From a virus, in IMG/VR virus record IMGVR_UViG_3300029913_000033, positions 1-51,142 of that record: 51,142 nt of DNA, one strand, 5' to 3'. The translations under genes and the position numbers were made by a program. Numbering within the stretch: position 1 is the stretch's first letter; every line of letters starts with the position of its first letter. The notes under the pieces are model-generated. The model worked only from the letters and a program-made list of their open reading frames with translations, had not been told where the DNA came from and did not search any database. Below, piece by piece: positions 42,157 to 51,067 of the stretch.

Positions 42157-44745
42157 ATGTCGTCAACGACCCTACTGGCCAAAAACCAACCTGGTTATAT
42201 AAACCTTCTCCTAACAACTGGAGCCGTAGCACCCACTAATTTAGTGGGTGCTACGGCTCCGCTTATTCTCGATCTGACAAACTACGGCACTAGCTACGTA
42301 GCGCAGCCCACGACGCTCTTTGCCCTCTCCGCATTCAACAACGCGCTGATCGGCGCATGTAGCTGGGCTTACGCTGGGGTAATTTCTGAATCTATCAATC
42401 TGACGGGTACGTCAGTAACCACCACTGCTGGAGCCTTATCACCTCAATCTGGAACGTCCTACTCTGGGACGCTGCAGGACTCTAGCGTCTCAACATCAGC
42501 ACAGCCTTGGCCGACCAGCGTGCAGCTGGCCTTCACCGGCGCTCAGGTTACCTCGACACCAAACATCTTCTTGATGCTGGCGATGGTCGCCGGTGCATCC
42601 ACCGTCACCTCGGCTAGCACATTCTCACCAACGGTCGCTGCATTACCAGCTGGTGCACAAGTCGCATCAACTGCCAATCAGTTATGGTCACAACCTACAC
42701 TACCAGGTGCGTCTGTATCTGTATCGGCGCAGAGCCTTACCCCTGTAACTGTGCAGTCGACGCTAAATGGTGCGTCAACAACGACGTCTGCACAAACCCT
42801 TTCATCTGCGCTGGTGCAGTCGACCCTAATCGGAACGGCTGCAACAACGTCGGCACAGACACTAGCACCAACACAGGTGCAGTCGACGTTTACTGGAGCG
42901 GCCGCAACTAATACCGCGCAAAGCCTATCGACACAGTTGCAACTTACCCTCCCAGGGGCGCAGTCGGCTGTAGCAGCAAATACCTTTTCCACGATTGCAC
43001 AGACCGCTGGCGTAGGTGCCGTAGCAACTACGGCATCGCAGGCGCTATCATTAATCGTTGCAGCTGTAGCCGTTGGTGCTTCGTGCACTACAGCCGCGCA
43101 GTCGCTACCTGCTGTAGCGCCAGTTACGCTGCCTGGTGCGCAGTCAATATCTGTAGCTAATCAGTTCTGGCCAAGCCCCGTTGTAACTGGCGCGTCTGTA
43201 ACTACCGCCGCACAGGGTGTAACAGTAACGGCACAATCGGTCCTCGTAGGAGCGCCGGCGACGTCGAGTGCAAGTGCATTCTGGCCGCAGGTGCTAGTTA
43301 TTGGGGCGTCGGTTGTATCAGCAGCGCAGTCAACTGCAACGGTCAATTCGTTTGGCCTTGTTGGTTCATCATCCACCACCTCGGCGCAGACACTCACAAC
43401 TCAGCATCTGCAGTCATTGCCGGGTGTATCTGTTACCACATCTGCACAATCCATAGCGCCGGTTATCACGCCGGTAATCGTTGGGGCGTCGACCACGACG
43501 TCGGCACAAGCGCTGGCCCCAACACAAACCCAAGCACTTCCTGGGGTTGCGTCAACATCATCTGCACAACCGCTCACTCCACAGATCCAGTATGCGATAA
43601 GCGGTACGGCGGTTACGTCGTCGGCGCAGGCACTGGCCCCAATAGTGCAGTTGACCCTAATCGGAGCGCAGGCTGCATCCACAGCCGGGACTGTCGTATC
43701 AATACCCACTATCAATGGTGCGCAGGCAACTTCGTCCGCACAGGTAATCGTTACGGTCGCCGTTATATTCACCTCGCTGGTTGGTGCACAAGTCGTAGCC
43801 TCAGCCAACCAGTTTGCTCCGTTTGCTGTCGGTGCGCAGGTTTTATCATCGGCGAGTAGGTTCTGGTCTAGCCCCACACTGATTGGTGTGGCGGTATCCC
43901 CAGCGGCAAACCCGTTTTGGATGAAGCCAACCATACTTGGTGCCCAGGCGACCGGAGGTGCAAACTCATTCTGGTCTCAGGTAATACTGCTTGGATCGTC
44001 GGTAGCGTCGACGGCACAGCCAGTGGCACTAATAATGCAGCCGCTGCTCGTGGGAGCTACCGTCGGGACGACCGGCGCGACTCTAACGACTACCCACACG
44101 TCGGGGCTATCTGGTTTAGCAGTCAGTGCTACAGCCGGGACTGTCGTATCAATACCCACTATCAATGGTGCGCAGGCAACTACCTCAGCAAACGTATTCT
44201 GGCCAAAGGTCTACGTAACTGGAACGCCGGCGACGGCCTCGGCTGGTCTGTTCCAACCTGCAATAGCCTCAGTAGCATCTGGTGCAGAATGCTCGACGTC
44301 GGCGGGAACGACCGTCGCACAGGTAGCAGCCAGTAGCGCGTCTGCCGCCTTAGCGTCGGCCCAGTCGCTCGCAGTGGCATTGCTAATAAGTGTGTCTGCA
44401 GCGGTAGTAACCACGGCTGTTGGTGTTCCCGATCCAATGCCGCAGGATGAGCTTCATGCCACGGCATCTGGAATCGCTGCTTCGTGTGCATTTACTACAA
44501 CCATACAACTACATTCATGTGGTGCTACTGCTACCATAGGTGCGTTGTCACACCAATCCTTCTCGCAACAGCTACCTTCGGCTACGTCTATTGCAATCTG
44601 CGGACGCGTCGAAACTATTTGTATTAACCCGGTCGTGCTGCCGCCTTCAAAACGAACGGTGTACGCTACCAGAGGCAGGCAGAGTCGTACCCTAAACATC
44701 CAACGTGACCGATCTACGCGCGCAACAGGAGGGTCCACATGGTAA
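42157..44745 (+). CDS. Giant repeat fibre protein of 862 residues
   Basis: The protein has 862 residues with AGAAGG before the ATG. The N-terminal 85 residues form a small domain whose DNA contains a perfect palindrome. From about 85 to 740 it is a run of 18-21 residue repeats with consensus TLxGAxxTTSAQxLxP, for example TLNGASTTTSAQTLS and TLIGTAATTSAQTLAP. There are no Cys-rich or enzymatic motifs. The C-terminal end has GRVETICINPVVLP and RQSRTLNIQRD, matching the 1872-residue protein. Regular short strands ending in Gly turns suggest an extended beta-solenoid or fibrous shaft. Probably a long tail fibre or whisker; not matched to a named family. Confidence 0.7.
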   Translation: MSSTTLLAKNQPGYINLLLTTGAVAPTNLVGATAPLILDLTNYGTSYVAQPTTLFALSAFNNALIGACSWAYAGVISESINLTGTSVTTTAGALSPQSGTSYSGTLQDSSVSTSAQPWPTSVQLAFTGAQVTSTPNIFLMLAMVAGASTVTSASTFSPTVAALPAGAQVASTANQLWSQPTLPGASVSVSAQSLTPVTVQSTLNGASTTTSAQTLSSALVQSTLIGTAATTSAQTLAPTQVQSTFTGAAATNTAQSLSTQLQLTLPGAQSAVAANTFSTIAQTAGVGAVATTASQALSLIVAAVAVGASCTTAAQSLPAVAPVTLPGAQSISVANQFWPSPVVTGASVTTAAQGVTVTAQSVLVGAPATSSASAFWPQVLVIGASVVSAAQSTATVNSFGLVGSSSTTSAQTLTTQHLQSLPGVSVTTSAQSIAPVITPVIVGASTTTSAQALAPTQTQALPGVASTSSAQPLTPQIQYAISGTAVTSSAQALAPIVQLTLIGAQAASTAGTVVSIPTINGAQATSSAQVIVTVAVIFTSLVGAQVVASANQFAPFAVGAQVLSSASRFWSSPTLIGVAVSPAANPFWMKPTILGAQATGGANSFWSQVILLGSSVASTAQPVALIMQPLLVGATVGTTGATLTTTHTSGLSGLAVSATAGTVVSIPTINGAQATTSANVFWPKVYVTGTPATASAGLFQPAIASVASGAECSTSAGTTVAQVAASSASAALASAQSLAVALLISVSAAVVTTAVGVPDPMPQDELHATASGIAASCAFTTTIQLHSCGATATIGALSHQSFSQQLPSATSIAICGRVETICINPVVLPPSKRTVYATRGRQSRTLNIQRDRSTRATGGSTW
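42220..42260. repeat. Perfect 41-bp palindrome inside the fibre gene
   Basis: Bases 42220-42239 are the exact reverse complement of 42241-42260, with one unpaired base (T42240) at the centre. It encodes residues about 22-35 in frame. No second copy was seen, so nothing indicates an inversion partner. It would form a 20-pair hairpin in RNA and a possible cruciform in DNA. Confidence 0.97.
43681..44181 (+). repeat. Exact 51-bp direct repeat, copies at 43681-43731 and 44131-44181
   Basis: The two segments are identical for 51 bases and lie 450 bases apart (150 codons), keeping frame. Both encode the repeat unit ending INGAQAT. Neighbouring units differ, so this pair is a recent copy event within the array. 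Confidence 0.9.
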
Positions 44746-44779
44746 CTCTCCATATAGCTAAAATACAGGGAGGTGACCT

Positions 44780-47700
44780 ATGACTGTTGTTGTCTTAACG
44801 ACAGCCTCCACCTCTCCGTGGACTGTCCCCTCTAATGTTACGTCACTTAAAGTTGAATGTATCGGCGCAGGTGGTGGTGGTGCAAACTATTACAACTACC
44901 CAGTAGCCGGCGCAGGTGGTGCTTATGTAAGTATCGCTACCCTTGCTGTATCTCCTGGTGCAAACATTCAGTTTACTGTTGGTAATGGTGGAGCCGGTGG
45001 TGCTGCTAGCAGCACCACCGCAAATCCAGGTGTAGCTGGTGGAAGCACCTTCTTCAATGGAACTACACTTGTAGGATCGAGCGTTGGTGCACCAGGCGGC
45101 GCAGGTGGTGGAATAACAAACGCCGCCTCGCTTGGTGGTTTGGCAACGAATTGCATTCCATCATCAGGCTACCTCACTAGAAACAATGGTGGTAATGGTG
45201 GCTACTTTGGATCATCGGGTTATAGCGGCTCAGGAGGTGGTGGTGCTGGCGGACCAAACGGAGTTGGTGCAGTTGGTGCAAACGCAACTGCTTCCGCAGC
45301 TGGTGCTGGTGGTAATGGTGATGGAACATCAGGTGGATCTGCTGGTGCAGCAGGCACTTCTGGATCAACAGTTGGTGGAGTAGGTGGAAATGGATCTGAG
45401 CTTGGTGCTGGCGCAGCGGGTTCAGGTGGTGGCGGTGGTGGTTCCTACGGATCGTCGAGCGTTCAGAATACTGGTGGTGCTGGTGGCCTATATGGTGCAG
45501 GTGGTGGTTCTGGATCTTATGGAACATCAGCCGGAGCTGGTGGCGCGGGTGCCGGTGGTGTTATTATCATCACCTATACGGTTAGCGCAACTACCCTACC
45601 TGGAGCATCAATAACAGCATTAGCAAACAACTTTTGGCCTAACCCTTATGGTGGTGGAACATCTGTTACGACGTCCGCTCAAACGCTTATTCCGGTTAAA
45701 GTCCAACCACCATTTACAGGTGCTGGATCCACTTCATCAGCAGGTTTATTTACTAGTGTCGCTGGTACTTCGAGAAACGTAATCTTCCTTACAGGGGGGA
45801 GTAATTGGACGATTCCAGCAGACTGGAATACGTCGGACAATACGATTGAATGTATTGGAGCTGGTGGAACTACCGATGGTAATGGTGGCTGTTATTCTAA
45901 GATTACAAACTGGTCTGGTAGTGGGTCAATCTCCTATCAACTGGGTGTTGGTGGTGGAACTACTGGTGCGGGATCGGCAACCGCTAATACGTGGTTTTAT
46001 AGCACGGCTACTGTATTAGCAGCTGGTGATAGTAATGCGACGACAAACTGTGTTGGCACTACAGTATATGCTGGTGGAGCGGGAAATAGCGGAGGCTACG
46101 CCGGTGGTGGTGGGGCGGCTGGACGTTATGGCGCTGGTGGAAGTAGCGGAGGCTACAACGGTCCGGGTGGTGTTGGTGACAATGGTAATGGTGGAGTTGG
46201 TGGTATTGGTAACACCAACGGCGGAGCTGCTGGATCTACCGGAACAGAATGGACTTCCACTAATACCTGGAACGGGACGACTTATACAGGAACAACGCCG
46301 AGTGCCGGCTCCGGCGGCGGCGGTGGTGGATCTGCGCCAGCGAGTGGAACAGCAGGAGTCGCACTTGGTGCTGAGCCTCTAGGTGGATCTTCTAGTGGAG
46401 GTTCAGGTGGAGCAGGCGGTCTATACGGCGGTGCTGGTGGTAACGGCGTTATAAATGGTGCTGGTGCTCCAGGTCTTATCATTGTTACGTATGGATCAGC
46501 AATATCAGACAACCTACTTGGTGCTAGTGTATCTACGGCGGCGCAAGGACCAACATTTGTTATATCAGAATCACCTACTTTATCTGGTACTGTAGCTACA
46601 ACTTCCGCATCAGGATTTGTAGCGATTACCACTACGATATTCTCGCAAACTCTATCAGGATCATCCCCAAACTGGTCTGGCTGGACGGATCGGTCGCAGT
46701 TTAATGCGAACCTGTTGGGGCCGGCATCGGCTACCGGTGTAATATTAGTCACGTTTAATGCTGCGTCTGGAACTTCGGCTGGTGCATTTACATCAGCGTG
46801 GATTGGTCATTCACCTGTTGCAAGCGCCTTAGTTCCAGACTTTGATGGGAATCAAGTCCAGCTTACCTTTGGAGGAAATACCTCATATATAATACCTGGA
46901 CCTGGTGCATTTACATCAGATGCGGTTCCCTTCGTCTATGATTATACGCGCGACTTGATTGTTTCGTTTTATTGCACCACCCAGGGCTCGTATGGAACGA
47001 CAAACTTCTTCAATACACCAACTGCAGGATGTACTGACTGGCAGCTGTATAGCAGTGCTACTGATGAAAGCGGTGTAACAACTACTTCAGGATATACCAG
47101 TTCGGTTAATACTTCTGAGGCCGTTCAGTCAATTACAATGAGCTACAACGGAGTCACAATCTCGCTTGTGACAAACGGCGCAGCTACTACTTCTTATGCA
47201 GGAATCTTTATACCAAACCCGACTGCAACAGGTGCGCAGGTAACTGCTACTGCTAATGCTCTGTGGCCCAGGATTCTACTAACTGGATCTCAAGTAGCAA
47301 CCTCATCACAGTCGTTTGTTCCTGTATTGATTGGACCCACTCTAACCGGACCTCAAGTTTCAACCACTGCGTGGGCGTTTAGCCCATCTCCAACAACTAC
47401 TGGCTATCAAGTAGCAGCAATAGCCGGTAATTTCTTCTTATCACCTACGCTGATTGGTGCACCAGTTGTTACCATAGCGAATGCGTTTGTCCTATCACCG
47501 ACCTTAATCGGACCGCAGATTACATCCGCAGCACAATCTTTTGTGCCTGTAATTGTTCAGCATATATTTGGTAGTGCACTAGGAACAACTACTGCAAACA
47601 TATTCAACCCTGCACCTACTCCAGCTGGAGCGCAGGCTAGCTCTACTGCAAATATATTTGTTCCACAACCAACGTTGTCTGGTGTTCAGTCGTCGGCTAT

Positions 47701-50398
47701 AGCTGGGATATTTGCCTCTTCTCCAACATTAACCGGAGGTCTGGTAAACTCTACTGCAAATGTATTCAACCCTGCACCAACTTCAACCGGTGCACAGGCT
47801 TCATCAACCGCCGGCATATTTGTTCCACAACCAACAGCGGCAGGTAATCAGACAACTGCATCAGCTGGTCCATTTGCCTCTTCTCCAACACTAACCGGAG
47901 GTCTGGTAAACTCTACTGCAAATGTATTCAACTCAGCTCCTCGCTTTGTTGGATGTCAGGTAGCTACACAAACTAGCGCATTCTCACCAAACCCCTACAT
48001 ACCTGGAACACAAGCCACAGCATCGGCAAACGCATTTTGGCTTCAGCCAACGTTGATTGGAACTAGCAGCACAACTAATGCTGTGATGTTTATTAGACAA
48101 CCAGTGTTAGTTGGTGCTCTCACGGTTTCAACCGCTAATGCTCTGTGGATGATAATACCGATAATTGGAACTACCACGACTTCTTATGCAAACCCGTTTT
48201 GGACGTCGCCAACCCTAGTTGGTGTAAGTAGTGTTGCTAGTTCATCGGCGTTTATGCCTAAGCCTGTATTGGTCGGCGCGGCGACAGTTGCCATCGCCAG
48301 CATATTCAGTCAAAACATACCAGTTACCGGTGCGTCGGTAATAACCTCATCAAATATATTTGGTCAGCAGGTAGCACCGTCGTTTACCGGCGCTGCGGTA
48401 TCTACTACGGCAAATGCGCTGTGGGTACAAGTTGGTGTAGCAGTAGCCGGAGCACAGGTAGCTTCCAGCGGACAATCATTTTATAATCAACCCACCATAC
48501 TTGGCACAGCAGTTGTATCTTCGTGCAATCTGTTTTGGTTGGCACCATTATTAACAGGTGTGCAGGCCACTACGAGTGCATATTATTTCCAGGAGAAACC
48601 AACACTTCCAGGAGTGGCCGCAATTGCGTCTGCTGGCTCGATTCAATTGGGCATCTGGTTGAGTGTTGGTGCGGTAAGTGCTGCAAACACATTCTTTCCT
48701 AAACCGATAGCGACTGGAGTACAAGTCGGTTCGTCTGCTGGATCTTTGGCGTATGCAACTAGCGCATTGCTGTTTGGTTCTACTGTAACCACAACAGCAA
48801 ACGTTTTCATACCACAACCAACTGTAGTTGGTGCACAAGCAGTTGAAGCTGCAAACTCTTTCTGGTTTGCTCCTATTGTGCTAAGCACGTTGGTAGTGTC
48901 GTCGGTTAATATATTCTGGAATAAACCTACCTTAATTGGAGTATTCGTCTCTGTAAGCGGGCAACCATTAAACGGCATAACTCTCCAGACTGTCCTTGCA
49001 GGTATTAGCGTAGCAGCTACTGCAGGTCCATTATGGAATAAACCTACAGCAGTTGGTAGTCAGTCTGTAACTACTGCACAAGTTCTATCAACCACATTGA
49101 CGCCAACCACAACAGGCGCGTCGGTATTATCAGCAGCCCAAAGATTTTGGTCCTCGCCTTCCACCTCTGGTGGACAGATTGTTACGTCAGCTCAGGTGTT
49201 TGTGCCCGAACCTACCTTATTTGGAACGCAATTATCTGCAATCGCCAGCATCTTCTCTCCGCAAGATGTGTTGAGCGGTGCACAAGTAATGGTTGGTTGC
49301 AATTCATTTTGGCCGAATCTCACCGTCTATAGTGCTGCGGTTGTTACTGCTGGTCAGTCATTACAGACAGCTACTACACTAACCATCAACGGTGCTCAAA
49401 CCACCTCTACGGCAAACCGATTCACCCCCTTGGTTGCTGTAGTAGGTACCTTTGTAACCACTACAGCAAATCAGTTTTATGCATCACCTACCTTAATCGG
49501 GTTGCAAGTTTCATCTAATGCCAGTTGGTTTGTAACGCAACCGACTCTATCAGGAGCGCAAGCTACTTCGGTAGCTAAAATATTTGTTCCACAACAAACT
49601 CTAACAGGAGCATTAGTTTCATCGACGGCACAAGCTCCGTTACCAACTAGTGCAATCGCTCTAATTGGTGTTGCAGCTACCCCTTCTGCTGGGTTGTTGC
49701 TGCATAATACAAGCTCTACACCTACTGGAGCGAACGTAGCAACTGCTGCGGCAACTTATGCAATCCAGACAGGGTTGCTAGCTATGGGAGCTGTATCTAC
49801 GTCGGCATGCGGCCTGTTTACGCCTATTAAGTTGTTTACCGTAGCATCCACGTTGGTAGCCGCATCAGCAGGAAACTTCTCCGATGTAATACTAACTGCG
49901 TTGGTAGGAACATCCGCAGCAGAAATTCTTGGCGTATTTGCTCCGCAAATATTCTTTATAATCCAATCTAATACTATTGCAGTTGCAACGGCAGTTGCTG
50001 CTTCATATTCCGACGTAGCATCAAAAGGGGTTGCCGTTAGTAGTAGAGCATTATCAGCTCCGCTAACTGCTCCTTGGCTCTTTGCGCTGCTACCTAGAGC
50101 TGGCGTAGTTGTGAATATAGCTCCGTTGTATGTAACTGAAGCCATACCACTACCGTCAGCTAGGTCAGTTGCAGCAACTCAAGGTGCAGTTGCTGATCCA
50201 GGTGGTGATGCTATATCAGCAGATGCAACAGCTACAACTAGATCACTATCTAGCACCATTAATATGTTTACCATACCACTAGCACAAGCTATCGTGGAGC
50301 TTGGTAGGGTGGAGACTATCACCATAAACGCTAGGGAACAGCTACCATTCAATACGGTTGCTATCCGCTACCAGTCACGCACGATCAACATTCGGTAA
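44780..50398 (+). CDS. Giant repeat adhesin/fibre of 1872 residues
   Basis: A GGAGGTGA site gives strong translation. Residues about 1-270 are a Gly-rich adhesin domain (SPWTVPSNVTSLKVECIGAGG). Residues about 333-575 form a second one (GGSNWTIPADWNTSDNTIECI), close to gene 33101. Residues about 620-800 form another beta domain (SPNWSGWTDRSQFNA). From about 805 to 1780 come several dozen 18-residue repeats such as IFVPQPTLSGVQSSAIAG and IFASSPTLTGGLVNSTAN. The end GRVETITINAREQLP and YQSRTINIR equals the 862-residue protein. This looks like a very long fibre with receptor-binding domains at one end and a shared attachment motif at the other. Confidence 0.75.
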   Translation: MTVVVLTTASTSPWTVPSNVTSLKVECIGAGGGGANYYNYPVAGAGGAYVSIATLAVSPGANIQFTVGNGGAGGAASSTTANPGVAGGSTFFNGTTLVGSSVGAPGGAGGGITNAASLGGLATNCIPSSGYLTRNNGGNGGYFGSSGYSGSGGGGAGGPNGVGAVGANATASAAGAGGNGDGTSGGSAGAAGTSGSTVGGVGGNGSELGAGAAGSGGGGGGSYGSSSVQNTGGAGGLYGAGGGSGSYGTSAGAGGAGAGGVIIITYTVSATTLPGASITALANNFWPNPYGGGTSVTTSAQTLIPVKVQPPFTGAGSTSSAGLFTSVAGTSRNVIFLTGGSNWTIPADWNTSDNTIECIGAGGTTDGNGGCYSKITNWSGSGSISYQLGVGGGTTGAGSATANTWFYSTATVLAAGDSNATTNCVGTTVYAGGAGNSGGYAGGGGAAGRYGAGGSSGGYNGPGGVGDNGNGGVGGIGNTNGGAAGSTGTEWTSTNTWNGTTYTGTTPSAGSGGGGGGSAPASGTAGVALGAEPLGGSSSGGSGGAGGLYGGAGGNGVINGAGAPGLIIVTYGSAISDNLLGASVSTAAQGPTFVISESPTLSGTVATTSASGFVAITTTIFSQTLSGSSPNWSGWTDRSQFNANLLGPASATGVILVTFNAASGTSAGAFTSAWIGHSPVASALVPDFDGNQVQLTFGGNTSYIIPGPGAFTSDAVPFVYDYTRDLIVSFYCTTQGSYGTTNFFNTPTAGCTDWQLYSSATDESGVTTTSGYTSSVNTSEAVQSITMSYNGVTISLVTNGAATTSYAGIFIPNPTATGAQVTATANALWPRILLTGSQVATSSQSFVPVLIGPTLTGPQVSTTAWAFSPSPTTTGYQVAAIAGNFFLSPTLIGAPVVTIANAFVLSPTLIGPQITSAAQSFVPVIVQHIFGSALGTTTANIFNPAPTPAGAQASSTANIFVPQPTLSGVQSSAIAGIFASSPTLTGGLVNSTANVFNPAPTSTGAQASSTAGIFVPQPTAAGNQTTASAGPFASSPTLTGGLVNSTANVFNSAPRFVGCQVATQTSAFSPNPYIPGTQATASANAFWLQPTLIGTSSTTNAVMFIRQPVLVGALTVSTANALWMIIPIIGTTTTSYANPFWTSPTLVGVSSVASSSAFMPKPVLVGAATVAIASIFSQNIPVTGASVITSSNIFGQQVAPSFTGAAVSTTANALWVQVGVAVAGAQVASSGQSFYNQPTILGTAVVSSCNLFWLAPLLTGVQATTSAYYFQEKPTLPGVAAIASAGSIQLGIWLSVGAVSAANTFFPKPIATGVQVGSSAGSLAYATSALLFGSTVTTTANVFIPQPTVVGAQAVEAANSFWFAPIVLSTLVVSSVNIFWNKPTLIGVFVSVSGQPLNGITLQTVLAGISVAATAGPLWNKPTAVGSQSVTTAQVLSTTLTPTTTGASVLSAAQRFWSSPSTSGGQIVTSAQVFVPEPTLFGTQLSAIASIFSPQDVLSGAQVMVGCNSFWPNLTVYSAAVVTAGQSLQTATTLTINGAQTTSTANRFTPLVAVVGTFVTTTANQFYASPTLIGLQVSSNASWFVTQPTLSGAQATSVAKIFVPQQTLTGALVSSTAQAPLPTSAIALIGVAATPSAGLLLHNTSSTPTGANVATAAATYAIQTGLLAMGAVSTSACGLFTPIKLFTVASTLVAASAGNFSDVILTALVGTSAAEILGVFAPQIFFIIQSNTIAVATAVAASYSDVASKGVAVSSRALSAPLTAPWLFALLPRAGVVVNIAPLYVTEAIPLPSARSVAATQGAVADPGGDAISADATATTRSLSSTINMFTIPLAQAIVELGRVETITINAREQLPFNTVAIRYQSRTINIR
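47711..47932 (+). repeat. Near-identical 60-bp copies, offset 162 bp, in the repeat shaft
   Basis: Bases 47711-47770 and 47873-47932 differ at one position. The offset is 54 codons, exactly three 18-residue units. It shows a higher-order unit of three repeats. Confidence 0.88.
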
Positions 50399-50399
50399 T

Positions 50400-50409
50400 A
50401 CCAATTTTT
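50400..50409 (+). promoter_or_regulatory. Variant of intergenic motif (ACCAATTTTT)
   Basis: Starts two bases after the giant fibre stop; the tenth base differs (T for G). Same position class as the other copies. Confidence 0.25.
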
Positions 50410-50432
50410 AGTGAAACCCTAGGAGTTTTGCC

Positions 50433-50741
50433 ATGTCCGACTTGCTATCTAATTATCCGCATTGGCCTTTGCATGACATACGTGATACGCTTGACTACTG
50501 CCTAAACTTCGCGTCGTGGCTCGATCCAGGGGATACCATCATATCAGTTCACTGGGACGCCCCTGTTGGATTGCGAGCCTTCAATGACTCAATTTCACCA
50601 GACGGAAAGAAGGTGATCGTCTGGATCTCAGGTGGTTATAATGTGCAGTCGCAGCCAATGGCACTTCTCCAATGCACAATCACCACATTGGGTGGGCGCA
50701 CCAAACGCCAGACGGTCGGGCTTCCATTAGGCGCAGGATAA
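50433..50741 (+). CDS. Small beta-rich protein closing the fibre block
   Basis: A 102-residue protein preceded by AGGAG. DTIISVHWDAPVGLRAFNDS and GKKVIVWISGGYNVQSQPMALL give alternating strands of a single Ig-like or FN3-like domain, common in small virion proteins. The N-terminal part (YPHWPLHDIRDTLDYCLNFASWL) is helical. It is the last + strand gene, and a terminator follows 15 bases downstream. Exact role unknown. Confidence 0.65.
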   Translation: MSDLLSNYPHWPLHDIRDTLDYCLNFASWLDPGDTIISVHWDAPVGLRAFNDSISPDGKKVIVWISGGYNVQSQPMALLQCTITTLGGRTKRQTVGLPLGAG

Positions 50742-50756
50742 TATTCTAGGCAAAAG

Positions 50757-50788
50757 AAAACCCCGCTGGAGCAATCCAGCGGGGTTTT
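50757..50788. terminator. Bidirectional intrinsic terminator between convergent genes
   Basis: AAAACCCCGCTGGA (50757-50770) pairs with TCCAGCGGGGTTTT (50775-50788) around GCAA, 14 base pairs with A and T runs at the ends. It can stop transcription from both sides and closes the long rightward block. Confidence 0.93.
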
Positions 50789-50798
50789 GTCGTCGACA

Positions 50799-51017
50799 TT
50801 AACTGATTATCTTTCGCGTCTCTGGAACGTGGCTCACGAGCACCTGCCAGTTTCCAGATCCTAGGTGTGTGGCTTGCAACGTCTGTTCCATGTGCAGGCC
50901 ATAAGCCGTGCGCGTCATGTGAACATACTGAACGTTGCCGACTCCTGTTATGTCGTTTATCTTCCAATCTTCGAAGTAATAAAGTGCCGCCTCTTCAGCT
51001 GATCCCGCCTTGACCAC
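50799..51017 (-). CDS. Small hypothetical protein, minus strand
   Basis: A 72-residue protein that starts at GTG (51015-51017 on the minus strand) after GGGAGG. It is charged and mixed (SAEEAALYYFEDWKINDITG, YVHMTRTAYGLHMEQTL), with strands near the C-terminus (NWQVLVSHVPETRKI). It is convergent with the fibre block and ends beside the shared terminator. Different strand and composition suggest a separate, possibly early, transcription unit. No family recognised. Confidence 0.7.
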   Translation of the reverse strand: MVKAGSAEEAALYYFEDWKINDITGVGNVQYVHMTRTAYGLHMEQTLQATHLGSGNWQVLVSHVPETRKIIS

Positions 51018-51067
51018 TACGACCTCCCGTTAAATTACGCGACTATATACTCGACTAATAAGCGGCC

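Noticed and set aside
42220-42260. Invertible-segment (gix/cix-like) site
   Set aside because: No second copy in opposite orientation and no recombinase gene seen in the window; retained only as a possibility for whole-genome search.
42678-43934. Long minus-strand frames opposite the 862-residue repeat gene
   Set aside because: They are antisense images of the repeat unit (repeated CADVV/CADDV), not independent genes.
39561-48000. Repeat arrays considered as CRISPR
   Set aside because: The repeats are in frame, without constant-length unrelated spacers, and without cas genes.
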